From the NCBI RefSeq assembly GCF_905220995.1, contig NZ_CAJNBJ010000001.1:744001-808000 (forward strand): DNA of 64,000 nucleotides, written 5' to 3'. The position numbers and the translations under genes are program-made. Below the pieces are notes generated by a model. The model was not told the origin of the DNA. It did no database searches and saw only the letters and a list, made by a program, of their open reading frames with translations. The DNA is from Nitrospira defluvii (GTDB taxonomy: Bacteria; Nitrospirota; Nitrospiria; Nitrospirales; Nitrospiraceae). Below, one piece after another: positions 52,218-60,432 of the stretch (positions within the stretch are counted from its first letter, which is position 1; each line of letters begins with the position of its first letter).

Positions 52218-52862
52218 ATGAAATCCTGCGCACAATGCCGGCAAGAAAACCGGGACGATGCCCGCTATTGTCATCAATGCGGGGGAGCCTTCAGCGCCGA
52301 TCCCCAGGCGGCCACCCTGGAGCCGGACCAGACCACGACAACGCTGACTGATACGGAACTCTGGAAAGCCTTCATCGGCCCCAACGCCGACCGGTATCTG
52401 GAGACATTCAAAAAATTTTCGGGGCCCTCCGGCCCGCAATTCGCCCTGACCTGGCACTGGCCGGCCTTTGTGTTCGAGCCGTTTCTCTGGTTCCTGTACC
52501 GGAAAATGTATGTCTACGCACTGATTTATGCCATCGGGCCCGCCATGGCGTTCTACATCACTCAGGATCTTTCCGCCGACATCGTCTGGCGCGTGATCGC
52601 CGGGGCCAGCGCCAACTACATCTACTTCTGGCATGCCAAGGAGCAACTCGCCAAGATTAAGGCCGAACGGGCCGGAGGCGGAGAGGCCAGACAACAGATG
52701 CTGGGGGAATTGGGCGGCGTACAACCCTATGTCGTCTGGGTCGGTGTGGGGCTGCTGGTGCTGAAAATCGGACTCGTCGTGGCCATGCTCAAAGATGGTC
52801 CGCCGGACAGATCGAAGGGGTCACCCGCCAAACCACATCCGGCCAGCATGACTCAGGTGTAA
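52218..52862 (+). CDS. Zinc-ribbon membrane protein, DUF2628-like
   Basis: A 214-residue protein. The N-terminal zinc ribbon (CAQCRQENRDDARYCHQCGG) is followed by an acidic linker and ELWKAFIGPNADRYLETFKK. It then has a membrane domain starting FALTWHWPAFVFEPFLWFLY that is characteristic of the DUF2628 family, with about four helices. Function unknown. It has the same ribbon-plus-membrane layout as the smaller protein at 8024. Confidence 0.8.
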   Translation: MKSCAQCRQENRDDARYCHQCGGAFSADPQAATLEPDQTTTTLTDTELWKAFIGPNADRYLETFKKFSGPSGPQFALTWHWPAFVFEPFLWFLYRKMYVYALIYAIGPAMAFYITQDLSADIVWRVIAGASANYIYFWHAKEQLAKIKAERAGGGEARQQMLGELGGVQPYVVWVGVGLLVLKIGLVVAMLKDGPPDRSKGSPAKPHPASMTQV

Positions 52863-52891
52863 CTCGCTGACCGAATCTGTGCGTTCCCCTG

Positions 52892-53737
52892 TTACTCTCT
52901 ACTCTCTTGCTCGACTTGCTGTCGGCGCTGCCACTCGATCCACGACACGAACCAGTCGAAATCCTGTTGGTACGCCGCCCCGCTAAGATCAGGCGCCGCC
53001 TGCGTTTGCTCCAGCTGCGTATAGGTGCGCGGCCAATTTTTTTGCCACCAGGACTTCAGTTCATCCGGTCCGTAGGGTTGCCCGCTGGGATTGGCAATGC
53101 CGGCCGCTGAACACAACCCCGCCACCAACGGCCAGTACCGGTCCTTGCCGAGTCCGAGACCGCGGAAATGCTCGCGCAGGAGGAATACGACCCACAGTTC
53201 GGCGCTGTTCTTTTTGTTGTGTTTGAACGGCTGAGTCTGCCGCAACGGGACAGGATCGAAGGTCTTGATCACCGAGGTATAATCGGGCCCGCCATAACTG
53301 CCTGCGGACTCCGCGATTCCTTGCAGCATATTCGCCAGCTCGACCTCCACGAGCGGCGTTCTCGACGCAGGCTGATCAGTCGACCCAGCGCCCAAAGGAT
53401 TGGCCGCTGTCAGCAACTCGATCAGCGGCTTGAGCTCCCGTAACCGGCTGGCCGCGGCCTTCAGAATCTGCTCCGATTCAAGCCAATAGTCCGGATCGCC
53501 TTTAGAGGCCCGTTCACGGCCCGGCGGCGGCAAGACGACGGGAATCCAGTACCGCACCAGCACGAAGAGAATGTACTCGACCTCCCCACCGACGTGCACG
53601 ACACCAGCCAACGCCTGGCTCACCCCGAGCGCCCGCCGGAAAAATGCCTCGACCCGGTCTTCGACCTGCAGACGACGCCCCATCGCCTGCCACCACTCTT
53701 GCAGCGGAGACCAGTCTGTGGGGGGAACCATCGACAT
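52892..53737 (-). CDS. Hypothetical protein
   Basis: A 281-residue protein, rich in Trp and Gln, without a clear signal peptide. One moderately hydrophobic segment (VEYILFVLVRYWIPVVLPP) lies near residue 60. The rest is helical (LRELKPLIELLTAANPL). I do not recognise the family. GGAG is found 7 nt before ATG 53737. The gene stands alone, convergent with the DUF2628-like gene. Confidence 0.65.
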   Translation of the reverse strand: MSMVPPTDWSPLQEWWQAMGRRLQVEDRVEAFFRRALGVSQALAGVVHVGGEVEYILFVLVRYWIPVVLPPPGRERASKGDPDYWLESEQILKAAASRLRELKPLIELLTAANPLGAGSTDQPASRTPLVEVELANMLQGIAESAGSYGGPDYTSVIKTFDPVPLRQTQPFKHNKKNSAELWVVFLLREHFRGLGLGKDRYWPLVAGLCSAAGIANPSGQPYGPDELKSWWQKNWPRTYTQLEQTQAAPDLSGAAYQQDFDWFVSWIEWQRRQQVEQESRE

Positions 53738-53842
53738 CGAGCTGCTCCACGCGTGAGGGAAATCGGCGGCATGGTACTGACTGCCACCACTGAATGCAAC
53801 CGACCTGGAGCAACGAGTCAGTGTTCCGGCGAGCCGGGGACC

Positions 53843-53873
53843 TTGACAGGATCAAGGGGCAATCGCGTAACCT
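53843..53873 (+). promoter_or_regulatory. Possible promoter of gpmA
   Basis: TTGACA (53843-53848), 19-nt spacer, TAACCT (53868-53873), with a leader of about 40 nt that includes AAGGAG. The spacing is suboptimal. Confidence 0.35.
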
Positions 53874-53918
53874 GTGGGCTCAAGTCCCCACCCCTTTCGG
53901 ATAAGGAGACGAGACACG

Positions 53919-54524
53919 ATGAGTAGATTAGTTCTGATCCGACACGGCGAATCACAGTGGAATCTGGAAAACCGCTTCACCGGGTGGGTCGATGTCCCCC
54001 TCTCTCCGAAGGGAGTCGAAGAGGCGAAAGCAGCCGGAAAGAAACTGGCGGACTTCAAGTTCGACCGTGCGTTCTCCTCCGTGCTGGCTCGCGCCAATGA
54101 AACCCTGCGGCTCGTCCTTGAAACCATCGGTCAGACGACCATTCCGATCGAAAAGGACAAGGCCCTGAACGAGCGGATGTACGGCGAGTTGCAAGGGTTG
54201 AATAAGGCCGAAACGGCCAAGAAGTTCGGCGATGAGCAGGTGAAGATCTGGCGGCGGAGTTATGACGTGCGGCCGCCCGGGGGAGAAAGCCTGAAAGATA
54301 CCGCCGAGCGCGTGCTGCCCTACTACGAGAGTCGCATCAAGCCCTACGTGCTCAAGGGGGAAACCATTCTCATCGCCGCCCACGGGAACAGCCTGCGCGC
54401 GCTGGTGATGCAGCTCGAACAGCTGACGCGGGAGCAGGTCCTGGAACTCAATATACCGACCGGCGCTCCGCTCTTGTACGAGCTCGACAACAGTGGACAG
54501 GTCTTGTCACACCGGTATCTCTAA
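53919..54524 (+). CDS. gpmA: 2,3-bisphosphoglycerate-dependent phosphoglycerate mutase GpmA
   Basis: Interconverts 3- and 2-phosphoglycerate in glycolysis and gluconeogenesis. The 201-residue frame carries [18 protein letters not shown] (6-23), [14 protein letters not shown], the tyrosine-glycine motif [25 protein letters not shown] and the second catalytic histidine in [11 protein letters not shown]. These are specific to dPGM rather than to generic histidine phosphatases. It is shorter than E. coli GpmA (about 250), lacking part of the insert and C-terminal tail, as in other short dPGMs. Start ATG 53919 follows AAGGAG. Confidence 0.93.
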   Translation: MSRLVLIRHGESQWNLENRFTGWVDVPLSPKGVEEAKAAGKKLADFKFDRAFSSVLARANETLRLVLETIGQTTIPIEKDKALNERMYGELQGLNKAETAKKFGDEQVKIWRRSYDVRPPGGESLKDTAERVLPYYESRIKPYVLKGETILIAAHGNSLRALVMQLEQLTREQVLELNIPTGAPLLYELDNSGQVLSHRYL

Positions 54525-54546
54525 CCGACCGCAGTACCCCTGCGGA

Positions 54547-54604
54547 ATGTTCACTGTTCAATGTTCAACTGAGCGCAAGGCATTGAGCATTGAACACTGT
54601 GCAT
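54547..54604. repeat. Long imperfect inverted repeat between convergent genes
   Basis: The left arm ATGTTCACTGTTCAATG and onward pairs with a right arm ending at 54604, about 24 bp each with a few mismatches and a perfect core, TGTTCAATG/CATTGAACA. The centre is about 10 nt. It is AT-rich compared with its surroundings. It may be a bidirectional terminator or a small mobile hairpin. Confidence 0.55.
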
Positions 54605-54639
54605 GTAAGCTCTTCCACGGCAGAATGCCCCTCACTCGC

Positions 54640-55134
54640 CTACACACACTGGCTCAAGAGCTCCTGATACTTGTCCAGCGGCACCAGGTCGGGAAGCAGC
54701 ACAAGCAACTTCGGCCGATCCTCCGGTTGAATGAGCCCCTCGCTTTCGAGCAGGTCTGAGATTTCTTCGGACGCCGCAATGGCGCCACCCTCGTAATCCC
54801 CCACCGGCGCATACCGGGCGCGGCGCTCCTCCACCTCATCGAGGTACTCCTCCCATTTCACCGCCCCGAGTTTGTACTCGCTCTCCCAATCGGCGCGAAT
54901 CAGATCCATCACGCGGTGAAACACTAGGTCGCGGTACTTGCGCGGAATGTGCGCGTTGATGGCGGCCAAGACCCAGTAGAGCGTAAAGGAGAGGATCTCC
55001 CGAGTCATCGCCTCCTCCTGCTCCTCCGTGCCCTCAATTCCATACTCACTCAAAGCCTCGACCGTCATTCGGCGCGGAATCAGCTTGTATAAGGCATCTG
55101 CAACTTCGGCCGGCGTCATCGATTCTTTTTTCAT
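54640..55134 (-). CDS. Hypothetical soluble protein
   Basis: A 164-residue acidic helical protein (TPAEVADALYKLIPRRMTVE, then FTLYWVLAAINAHIPRKYRD). It has no signal or metal motif, and the family is not recognised. Start ATG 55134 is set by GGAGGGTGGT immediately upstream. It is divergent from the outer-membrane barrel gene. Confidence 0.72.
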   Translation of the reverse strand: MKKESMTPAEVADALYKLIPRRMTVEALSEYGIEGTEEQEEAMTREILSFTLYWVLAAINAHIPRKYRDLVFHRVMDLIRADWESEYKLGAVKWEEYLDEVEERRARYAPVGDYEGGAIAASEEISDLLESEGLIQPEDRPKLLVLLPDLVPLDKYQELLSQCV

Positions 55135-55278
55135 ACCACCCTCCGAAAGAGCCCCAAGCATACTGAAGCTCCGCGCGCGTTGACAACCCTCGGTGATGCT
55201 CCGACGCATTGCGGCGTGCGCTTGTCCGCAGGAATAGCCTATGCTACAAGGAGCGCGTTCACCGTGAGACGGAACTCC

Positions 55279-55830
55279 ATGACACACACCAGACGAATCC
55301 AGTTTCTGTGCGCCGTCTTTGCGTTCCTCGGTTGCTTGTCGTCCCCCCCCGCCAGATCGGCGGAATCGCAAGGCGCGCATTGGGGATTCGCGACCGACCT
55401 CGGCCTGTGGAGTGGCACCACCAACGACACCACCTTCGCGCTGGGCTTCGGACTCGATTACTACATGGACCAGAATTTTTCGTTCGGCGGGATGGCGCTC
55501 TTCACGCCGGTCGGAGACCTGACACAGATCGGCATCGCGGGAGTCGCGAAGTATCATCTTCGCCTGAATAGCGGATTCAATCTGGTGCCGTTCGCGGGAC
55601 TAGGCATTCTCCACGCGGACCTCAACAGGGGCAACGGACCCACCAAAGTCGATCGCAACGACACGAGCCATTTCATTCCCCTGGGCATGTCGCTGGAATA
55701 TCAGGTCGGCCCCAACATCGCCTTCTCGACCACCCTCATGGTCAATCTCCATCGCATCAACCTGTCCCCACCAGTCCCCGACGACAATAGCAGCGTCGCG
55801 CTGCTGTTCGGAATTCGTTGGGGACCATAG
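55279..55830 (+). CDS. Outer-membrane beta-barrel protein
   Basis: A 183-residue exported protein. A signal peptide (IQFLCAVFAFLGCLSSPPARSA) precedes eight or so amphipathic strands with alternating aromatic residues (FALGFGLDYYMDQNFSFGG, NLVPFAGLGILHAD, SLEYQVGPNIAFSTTLMVNL), and the C-terminus ends in an aromatic strand (LLFGIRWGP). The pattern is OmpW/OmpA-barrel-like. Start ATG 55279 gives a standard signal length. Confidence 0.78.
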   Translation: MTHTRRIQFLCAVFAFLGCLSSPPARSAESQGAHWGFATDLGLWSGTTNDTTFALGFGLDYYMDQNFSFGGMALFTPVGDLTQIGIAGVAKYHLRLNSGFNLVPFAGLGILHADLNRGNGPTKVDRNDTSHFIPLGMSLEYQVGPNIAFSTTLMVNLHRINLSPPVPDDNSSVALLFGIRWGP

Positions 55831-55870
55831 GCCAACTCCACAGTGGTGAGTGCTGAGTGGTGAATTCGGA

Positions 55871-56130
55871 TGAGCGAGAACGCAGCCGCAAGCCCCGTTT
55901 CAAGATAGTGACAGCCGCTCAAACGGGTTCCCAGCAAGGCCGCAGCAAAGCGAGGAGGCGAGGCGTACCCTTGCGGTACGTTGAGCCTCGGAGCGAGCGA
56001 GAACGATGCTGGGGAGTCGTTTCAGCGGCTGCACGGGCGGATGTTCAAACGGGTCTGGCGGCAAGGCCGCAGCAAGTGAGGGCCTGAGCGACGCGAGAAC
56101 GCAGCCGCAAGCCTGTTTCAACATCCGCTA
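55871..56130. mobile_element. Cluster of MITE-like GC-rich repeat units
   Basis: Two adjoining hairpin-type units plus a fragment. Unit A (about 55913-56035) is bounded by CCGCTcAAAC and GTTTcAGCGG. Unit B (about 56039-56130) is bounded by GCGGATGTTCAAAC and GTTTCAACATCCGC, a 14-bp terminal inverted repeat with one mismatch. Both share the core GGCAAGGCCGCAGC / CCAGCAAGGCCGCAGCAAAG and the segment GAGAACGCAGCCGCAAGCC. There is no coding capacity, so any movement would need a transposase in trans. Confidence 0.65.
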
Positions 56131-57150
56131 TGCGGCTTGGGCAGGGCGCCACCGCAACCCCACCTGCAACAATTCCTGCAGCAGGTCTTTATAGGCCAGA
56201 TCGGCTTTCTCGGCTGAGTCGGCGAAGTCTTCCCCGCTGGCGATCTGCGGATTGGGGTTAGCTTCGATCACGTACACGTTGCCGTCTTTGTCCATGCGCA
56301 TGTCGATGCGTGCATAGCCGCTCAACCCCAGCGCACGGTAGACACGCTTGGCCAGATGCTGAATCTGCTCGGCGACACCCTCCGGCAGATTCCGCGCCTC
56401 GCAGGAACGGATGCCATACTTGTCCTGGTAGGTGCGACTCCATTTCACGCGTTGCGTGGCGATGCGGCGCGCTTCCTCCGGCATCTTATCCATCACCAAT
56501 TCCCAGACGGGAAACACTTGCAGGTGGGCATTGCCCATCACGCCGACGTAGAGCTCGCGCCCCTCGATATACCGCTCCACGAGCGCTCCGGTGCCGACAT
56601 GGTCATGAATGAAGGCAACGCGTTCGCGTAGCTTGTCGTCATCGTCCACGATCGACGCCTGCGAAATCCCCAATGACGCTTCTTCCGTAATCGATTTCAC
56701 AATCAGCGGAAAGGGCAGGTACTTGGGCCGCCGCACCATCCGGTGCAAGGGGACGACCATGAATTCCGGGTAGGGGATGCGATGGTAGGACATGACCTGC
56801 TTGGCCAACGCCTTGTCCCTGGCCAACATGAGCCCTCGCGGATTACAGCCCGTATAGGGAATCCGCATCAATTCCAGATAGGACACGACATTCTGATCGT
56901 AGACCGCCACGCCATCAAACTCCTCCAGCAGATTGAAGGCGATGTGCGGCTTCCATCCTTCCACTGCCGTGCGGATGACTTCCAGGTCGCTCTTCACGCC
57001 GAGCGCCTGCACCTCGTGGCCAAGCTTCTTGAGTGTGGACACGACATCATATTCGGTCCGCCACGCCGCCTGTTCAGAGTTCTGCCCATTGAGTGATTCC
57101 GGAGGCACCAGATCCTTGTGCATGAGTACGAGCACCCGTAATCGCTTCAT
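56128..57150 (-). CDS. ATP-grasp ligase (D-Ala-D-Ala ligase-like), partner of a zinc peptidase
   Basis: A 340-residue ATP-grasp enzyme. Features: an N-terminal VLVLMHKDLVPPES start, FNLLEEFDGVAVYDQN, TGCNPRGLMLARDKALAKQV, the ATP-binding PLIVKSITEEASLGISQ loop, and the metal-binding end GYARIDMRMDKDGNVYVIEANPNP. It resembles D-Ala-D-Ala ligase but differs in its acceptor region. It probably forms an amide bond between amino-acid or peptide substrates. It overlaps the zinc peptidase gene by ATGA, so the two are co-produced. The product is unknown. Confidence 0.85.
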   Translation of the reverse strand: MKRLRVLVLMHKDLVPPESLNGQNSEQAAWRTEYDVVSTLKKLGHEVQALGVKSDLEVIRTAVEGWKPHIAFNLLEEFDGVAVYDQNVVSYLELMRIPYTGCNPRGLMLARDKALAKQVMSYHRIPYPEFMVVPLHRMVRRPKYLPFPLIVKSITEEASLGISQASIVDDDDKLRERVAFIHDHVGTGALVERYIEGRELYVGVMGNAHLQVFPVWELVMDKMPEEARRIATQRVKWSRTYQDKYGIRSCEARNLPEGVAEQIQHLAKRVYRALGLSGYARIDMRMDKDGNVYVIEANPNPQIASGEDFADSAEKADLAYKDLLQELLQVGLRWRPAQAA

Positions 57151-58208
57151 AGTGCTACCTTGTGCCTCCCGCTGTGCAGATGGTTCATGGTCTGCACCGT
57201 CAGGAGGATCGCAAAATCGAGCTTGGCCTGCTCACGCGGTTGCGTCAGATGCAGTTTTGAGGCGTGGCAGCGCTCGATCATGCTCTCTAGGACCTGATCG
57301 ATGGTGTACTGATACTCTCCGGTCCATTCCGCCACCCGCCGGCGTATGTCCTTGCGAGCGCGATGCAGGAATTCGGCGGCGCTGAGATTCTTGGCGTGGG
57401 CGGGCTGGTCCGAGAACAATTTCTTCAAATCGCTGTCATAGGACGAGGCGCGTCCGATTCCATAATGCTTCCGCTTTTCGTCATAGTGATCGCGCAAGGT
57501 CTTATAGATACGAGGCAGCGGATCCAGCAATTGCCGCCCGGTCACCGTCGGGGACATCTCCGCCAGTTCACCCATGAGCCGTTCCATGAACTCCAGCTTC
57601 TTCATCACCGGCCATCCGCGATACCGTTCCCGCCAACCCGATTGCGGGTCCAGCCATACGGCGAACGTTTCGGCGAAGTCCTCATCCGGATGACTTTGGG
57701 CGTACCAGACATCCAGATGGCGCACAAAACTCCGGCTGTAGGGTCGCGGCGTATAGTACTCGGGATAGGGTTGAGAAGAGCGGCCGAACAGTTTCTGCCG
57801 ACGCCGACGCCGACGGAGCAGGAAGGCATTTTCAATCGCGTGACCCGCCTCATGACGGAGGATGCGCATGCACCAGTCGTGGGTGCCTCCCTCCACCTCC
57901 AGCATCTGACTGGCTTCCAATTTGGCCAAGCGAGGATGAGCGAGATAGAAGGGGACGGCAATTCCAGGCACCCCATCCGGCGTAAACCACTCGTCTGAAA
58001 TCCAGAAGTGCGGACGAAACACCAGGCGGCGAGCGGCCAACTCGCGATACAGTTGCGCGATCGGCTCCTGATAAAAGGTGCCATCGAGCCGCAATGCCAA
58101 ATCGCACATGCGAAGATCGAGGAGTTGCTCGTCGCTCCACTCCGCCCATACCGGCGCTGCCCCCGCAAGATCTGCCCGCTGCCGACGCTGTCTCTGCGTT
58201 CGCCCCAT
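57147..58208 (-). CDS. Putative zinc-binding metallopeptidase (Peptidase_Mx-like)
   Basis: A 353-residue protein with the gluzincin motif HEAGHAIE (His 119, Glu 120, His 123) and a downstream acidic ligand region, HPDEDFAETFAVWL, as in the family of putative zinc peptidases known only from genomes. An arginine-rich loop (LLRRRRRRQK) follows the active-site helix. There is no signal peptide, so it should be cytosolic. The ATGA overlap with the ATP-grasp ligase argues that the peptidase acts on, or matures, the ligase's substrate or product. A TATAGT -10-like box lies about 50 bp upstream (58258-58263). Confidence 0.83.
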   Translation of the reverse strand: MGRTQRQRRQRADLAGAAPVWAEWSDEQLLDLRMCDLALRLDGTFYQEPIAQLYRELAARRLVFRPHFWISDEWFTPDGVPGIAVPFYLAHPRLAKLEASQMLEVEGGTHDWCMRILRHEAGHAIENAFLLRRRRRRQKLFGRSSQPYPEYYTPRPYSRSFVRHLDVWYAQSHPDEDFAETFAVWLDPQSGWRERYRGWPVMKKLEFMERLMGELAEMSPTVTGRQLLDPLPRIYKTLRDHYDEKRKHYGIGRASSYDSDLKKLFSDQPAHAKNLSAAEFLHRARKDIRRRVAEWTGEYQYTIDQVLESMIERCHASKLHLTQPREQAKLDFAILLTVQTMNHLHSGRHKVAL

Positions 58209-58366
58209 GATTCCGCCACCAAAAAGCCTCGTCCGGCGCCAATTTGTTCTCGTTCAACTATAGCAGCTCGTTGAAATTACGCTGGCGGATCGACCGCATG
58301 CCTGCTCAGAGTTGTAGGGAAAACCCTCGGTCACCGACCCTATCCCATTCCCGGACGCGCATGCGC

Positions 58367-58372
58367 TACAAT
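58367..58372 (+). promoter_or_regulatory. -10 box of ttcA
   Basis: TACAAT (5/6) ends 8 nt before ATG 58381, with no Shine-Dalgarno. The -35 region is poor. It matches the leaderless spacing seen at gpsA and the uracil-DNA glycosylase. Confidence 0.45.
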
Positions 58373-58380
58373 GCCCGACC

Positions 58381-59250
58381 ATGCAACCTCTCATCACTCC
58401 GCTGACGCGGAACGCTGCACGGCCGGCCAAACAGACCGACGAACTCGAACGCCTGGAGACCAGATTGTGTCGCCTCGCCGGGCAGGCCATTGCCGACTAT
58501 CGGATGATCGAGGCCAACGATAGGGTCATGGTCTGTTTGTCCGGAGGGAAAGACAGTTACGGACTCTTGGAGGTCCTGCTCTCGCTTCGCAGCCGAGCTC
58601 CGATTCACTTTGAGATCATCGCCGTCAATCTCGACCAGAAGCAGCCGGGATTCCCCGCCCACGTGCTGCCTGATTATCTGACCAAGCGCGGAGTCCCGTT
58701 TCACATTGAGACCCGCGATACCTATTCCGTCGTAAAACGGTTGATTCCAGAGGGACACACCACCTGTTCGCTCTGCTCCCGCCTCCGGCGCGGACACCTC
58801 TACCGGCTGGCCACCGAACTGCGCGCGACCAAGATTGCCTTGGGCCATCACCGCGACGACATTCTCGAAACACTGCTGTTGAATCTGTTGTTTACGGGCA
58901 AGATGAAAGCCATGCCGCCCAAGCTTCGGGCCAAGAGCGGCCGCCATCTGGTCATCCGGCCGTTGGCCTATGTCAAAGAGGCCGACCTGGCACATTATGC
59001 CGCCTTGCGGCAATTTCCGATTATCCCCTGTGATCTGTGCGGCTCCCAGGAAGACTTAAAACGCAAACAGGTCAAGGCATTGCTGCAGGACTGGAATCAG
59101 CGGTTTCCCGGATCGAACGACAGCATGTTCGCCGCGCTGGGCAACATCGCCCCGTCGTTGCTCCTTGATCGCGCACTCTTCGATTTTGCGGCCCTGAAGA
59201 CCGAGGAGCGTCCTGAGGATGCAGCCGACAGCGAGACCGACGACGAGTAA
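58381..59250 (+). CDS. ttcA: tRNA 2-thiocytidine(32) synthetase TtcA
   Basis: ATP-dependent thiolation of cytidine 32 in tRNA by a [4Fe-4S] enzyme. The 289-residue frame has the PP-loop SGGKDS (54-59), LDQKQPGFP, the cluster ligands CSLC (Cys 129 and 132) followed by [24 protein letters not shown], and the third-ligand region [10 protein letters not shown] (Cys 217/220). The C-terminal 15 residues are acidic. Start ATG 58381 has a TACAAT -10 8 nt upstream. Confidence 0.93.
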   Translation: MQPLITPLTRNAARPAKQTDELERLETRLCRLAGQAIADYRMIEANDRVMVCLSGGKDSYGLLEVLLSLRSRAPIHFEIIAVNLDQKQPGFPAHVLPDYLTKRGVPFHIETRDTYSVVKRLIPEGHTTCSLCSRLRRGHLYRLATELRATKIALGHHRDDILETLLLNLLFTGKMKAMPPKLRAKSGRHLVIRPLAYVKEADLAHYAALRQFPIIPCDLCGSQEDLKRKQVKALLQDWNQRFPGSNDSMFAALGNIAPSLLLDRALFDFAALKTEERPEDAADSETDDE

Positions 59251-59387
59251 CCAGATGCGCCCCGCCTCTGAAGGGGGCTGGTCAGGGCGTAGCGCCATCA
59301 TCGCATGGCAGGAGCAGAGACATTCCTCCCCCACGCGGCTTCACACACAGACCCATTGGATGCAGAGGACTTGAAGTGGGCGAGGAG

Positions 59388-59531
59388 TCAGACCCGTTGA
59401 CGGAGATGGGTTCGGCGACCACATCGCAGACAGCGATAGGGATAATAGCCGATCAGGAAGAAGAAGAAATCCAACAGCCCCTGACGGCGGGACCGTTTGG
59501 TATAGCCGGAACATTTTCCACAAAAAGACAT
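59388..59531 (-). CDS. 47-residue zinc-ribbon microprotein, copy 1
   Basis: A short frame, too small for a standard ORF call. Layout: CGKC (4-7), a basic stretch KRSRRQG (12-18), an aromatic helix DFFFFLIGYYP (21-31), then RCLRC (33-37) and an arginine-rich end. Cys 4, 7, 34 and 37 form a complete four-cysteine ribbon. It is 24 of 47 identical to the neighbouring copy and has the same length, which is strong evidence that both are real. The aromatic middle could be membrane-associating. The start context has only a weak GGGTGAG box. Function unknown. Confidence 0.72.
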   Translation of the reverse strand: MSFCGKCSGYTKRSRRQGLLDFFFFLIGYYPYRCLRCGRRTHLRQRV

Positions 59532-59612
59532 GTGACTCACTCACCCGCTAAGGACTATGGTGCTGCCTCAGGGAAGGATCCTACTGAAACACCCCAAGGC
59601 GATGCAAGTCTA

Positions 59613-59640
59613 GTTTGGACGACTGGACAGTCATCCAAAC
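59613..59640. terminator. Hairpin between the two zinc-ribbon genes
   Basis: GTTTGGA (59613-59619) and TCCAAAC (59634-59640), with an inner GACT/AGTC and a single C-A mismatch, close a 4-nt loop. It has 11 paired bases and no T-run on either side. It may be a terminator, a processing site or an operator. Confidence 0.45.
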
Positions 59641-59711
59641 GACCAACGCCATGGCCGAAATTGGTACAAAAATGTGCGGGTGATAACTTGCCGGCCGGCG
59701 AGATCCGGCTC

Positions 59712-59855
59712 TTAGGTTCGCCGACGCAAGCGAAAGCGGTGGTGACAGAGCGTGCATCGGAATGGGTAATAGCCCATCAAATGCAGAAAAAAATCCTTCC
59801 ATCCGTGCCGGGCCACGCGCTTGGCACTGCCTGAACACATGGGACAATAGACCAT
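59712..59855 (-). CDS. 47-residue zinc-ribbon microprotein, copy 2
   Basis: Start ATG 59855. Layout: CPMC (4-7), SGSAKRVARHG, DFFLHLMGYYP (21-31), RCTLC (33-37) and a basic tail FRLRRRT. The four cysteines, the GYYP core and the length match copy 1 exactly. It is expressed from the minus strand upstream of copy 1, with 180 bp between them. A longer in-frame extension exists upstream but has no recognisable content. Confidence 0.7.
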   Translation of the reverse strand: MVYCPMCSGSAKRVARHGWKDFFLHLMGYYPFRCTLCHHRFRLRRRT

Positions 59856-59979
59856 ATCGGGTGTCGGTGCGCGCCTTTCTCCGTCGCATCGGGTAAGATG
59901 ACCGAATTGCGCGGGAACGTGAGTGTGAAGCAGTTGTGACGGGGACGCAAGTCCCATCGGATGGAGGCCTGTCAGCATC

Positions 59980-60414
59980 GTGAATCGGCCGAACACGCTC
60001 CCCCGACAGGGAGCCGAGCCGCCGCTCTGGTCGATCGCGACAGCCGCCGCGGTGATTATTCTCACCCCGATGGTGCTCTTTTCCCTCGCACCGGAAGGCC
60101 CCATTCGCGAAGGGGACACCGTCTTCTCCACCGGGGCGCACAAGGTTTCCCTCAACCGACCGGACCAGCATCGTCAGGCCGGCTACGACTCGACCTGTCT
60201 CCTGGATCCCAAAGACCCCATGATCGTCCTCCAGACTCCGGCCGAGGGATCGGCTGAAGACTTCCTGGCCCAGGTTCAGGGAAAGAACGCCATCGAGTGG
60301 CCGTTCTGTCCCCCTCAAGCGGAACTGCTCATCAAACGCTACCAGGTCACCCAACAACCAAGTCTGCTGCAGGACCTTCGCGACGGCCTGTTCCGGCTGC
60401 TCAAACGGGTCTAG
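59980..60414 (+). CDS. Hypothetical single-pass membrane protein
   Basis: A 144-residue protein with one N-terminal hydrophobic segment (IATAAAVIILTPMVLFSLAP), so anchored in the membrane with the rest outside. It has two cysteines (TCLLDPKDPM and WPFCPPQAE) that could form a disulfide. No family recognised. Start is GTG 59980; GGAGG lies somewhat far upstream, so the start is uncertain. Confidence 0.6.
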   Translation: MNRPNTLPRQGAEPPLWSIATAAAVIILTPMVLFSLAPEGPIREGDTVFSTGAHKVSLNRPDQHRQAGYDSTCLLDPKDPMIVLQTPAEGSAEDFLAQVQGKNAIEWPFCPPQAELLIKRYQVTQQPSLLQDLRDGLFRLLKRV

Positions 60415-60432
60415 CAGAGTTCCGGTCCCCGA

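Noticed and set aside
58381-59250. LarE (PP-loop sulfur transferase) to complete the lar set
   Set aside because: The CxxC plus third cysteine arrangement and SRLRRGHLY are those of TtcA; LarE lacks these cluster ligands.
59581-60357. 258-codon minus-strand frame
   Set aside because: It covers the antisense of the 59980 gene and crosses the zinc-ribbon copy 2 in another frame; no domain content.
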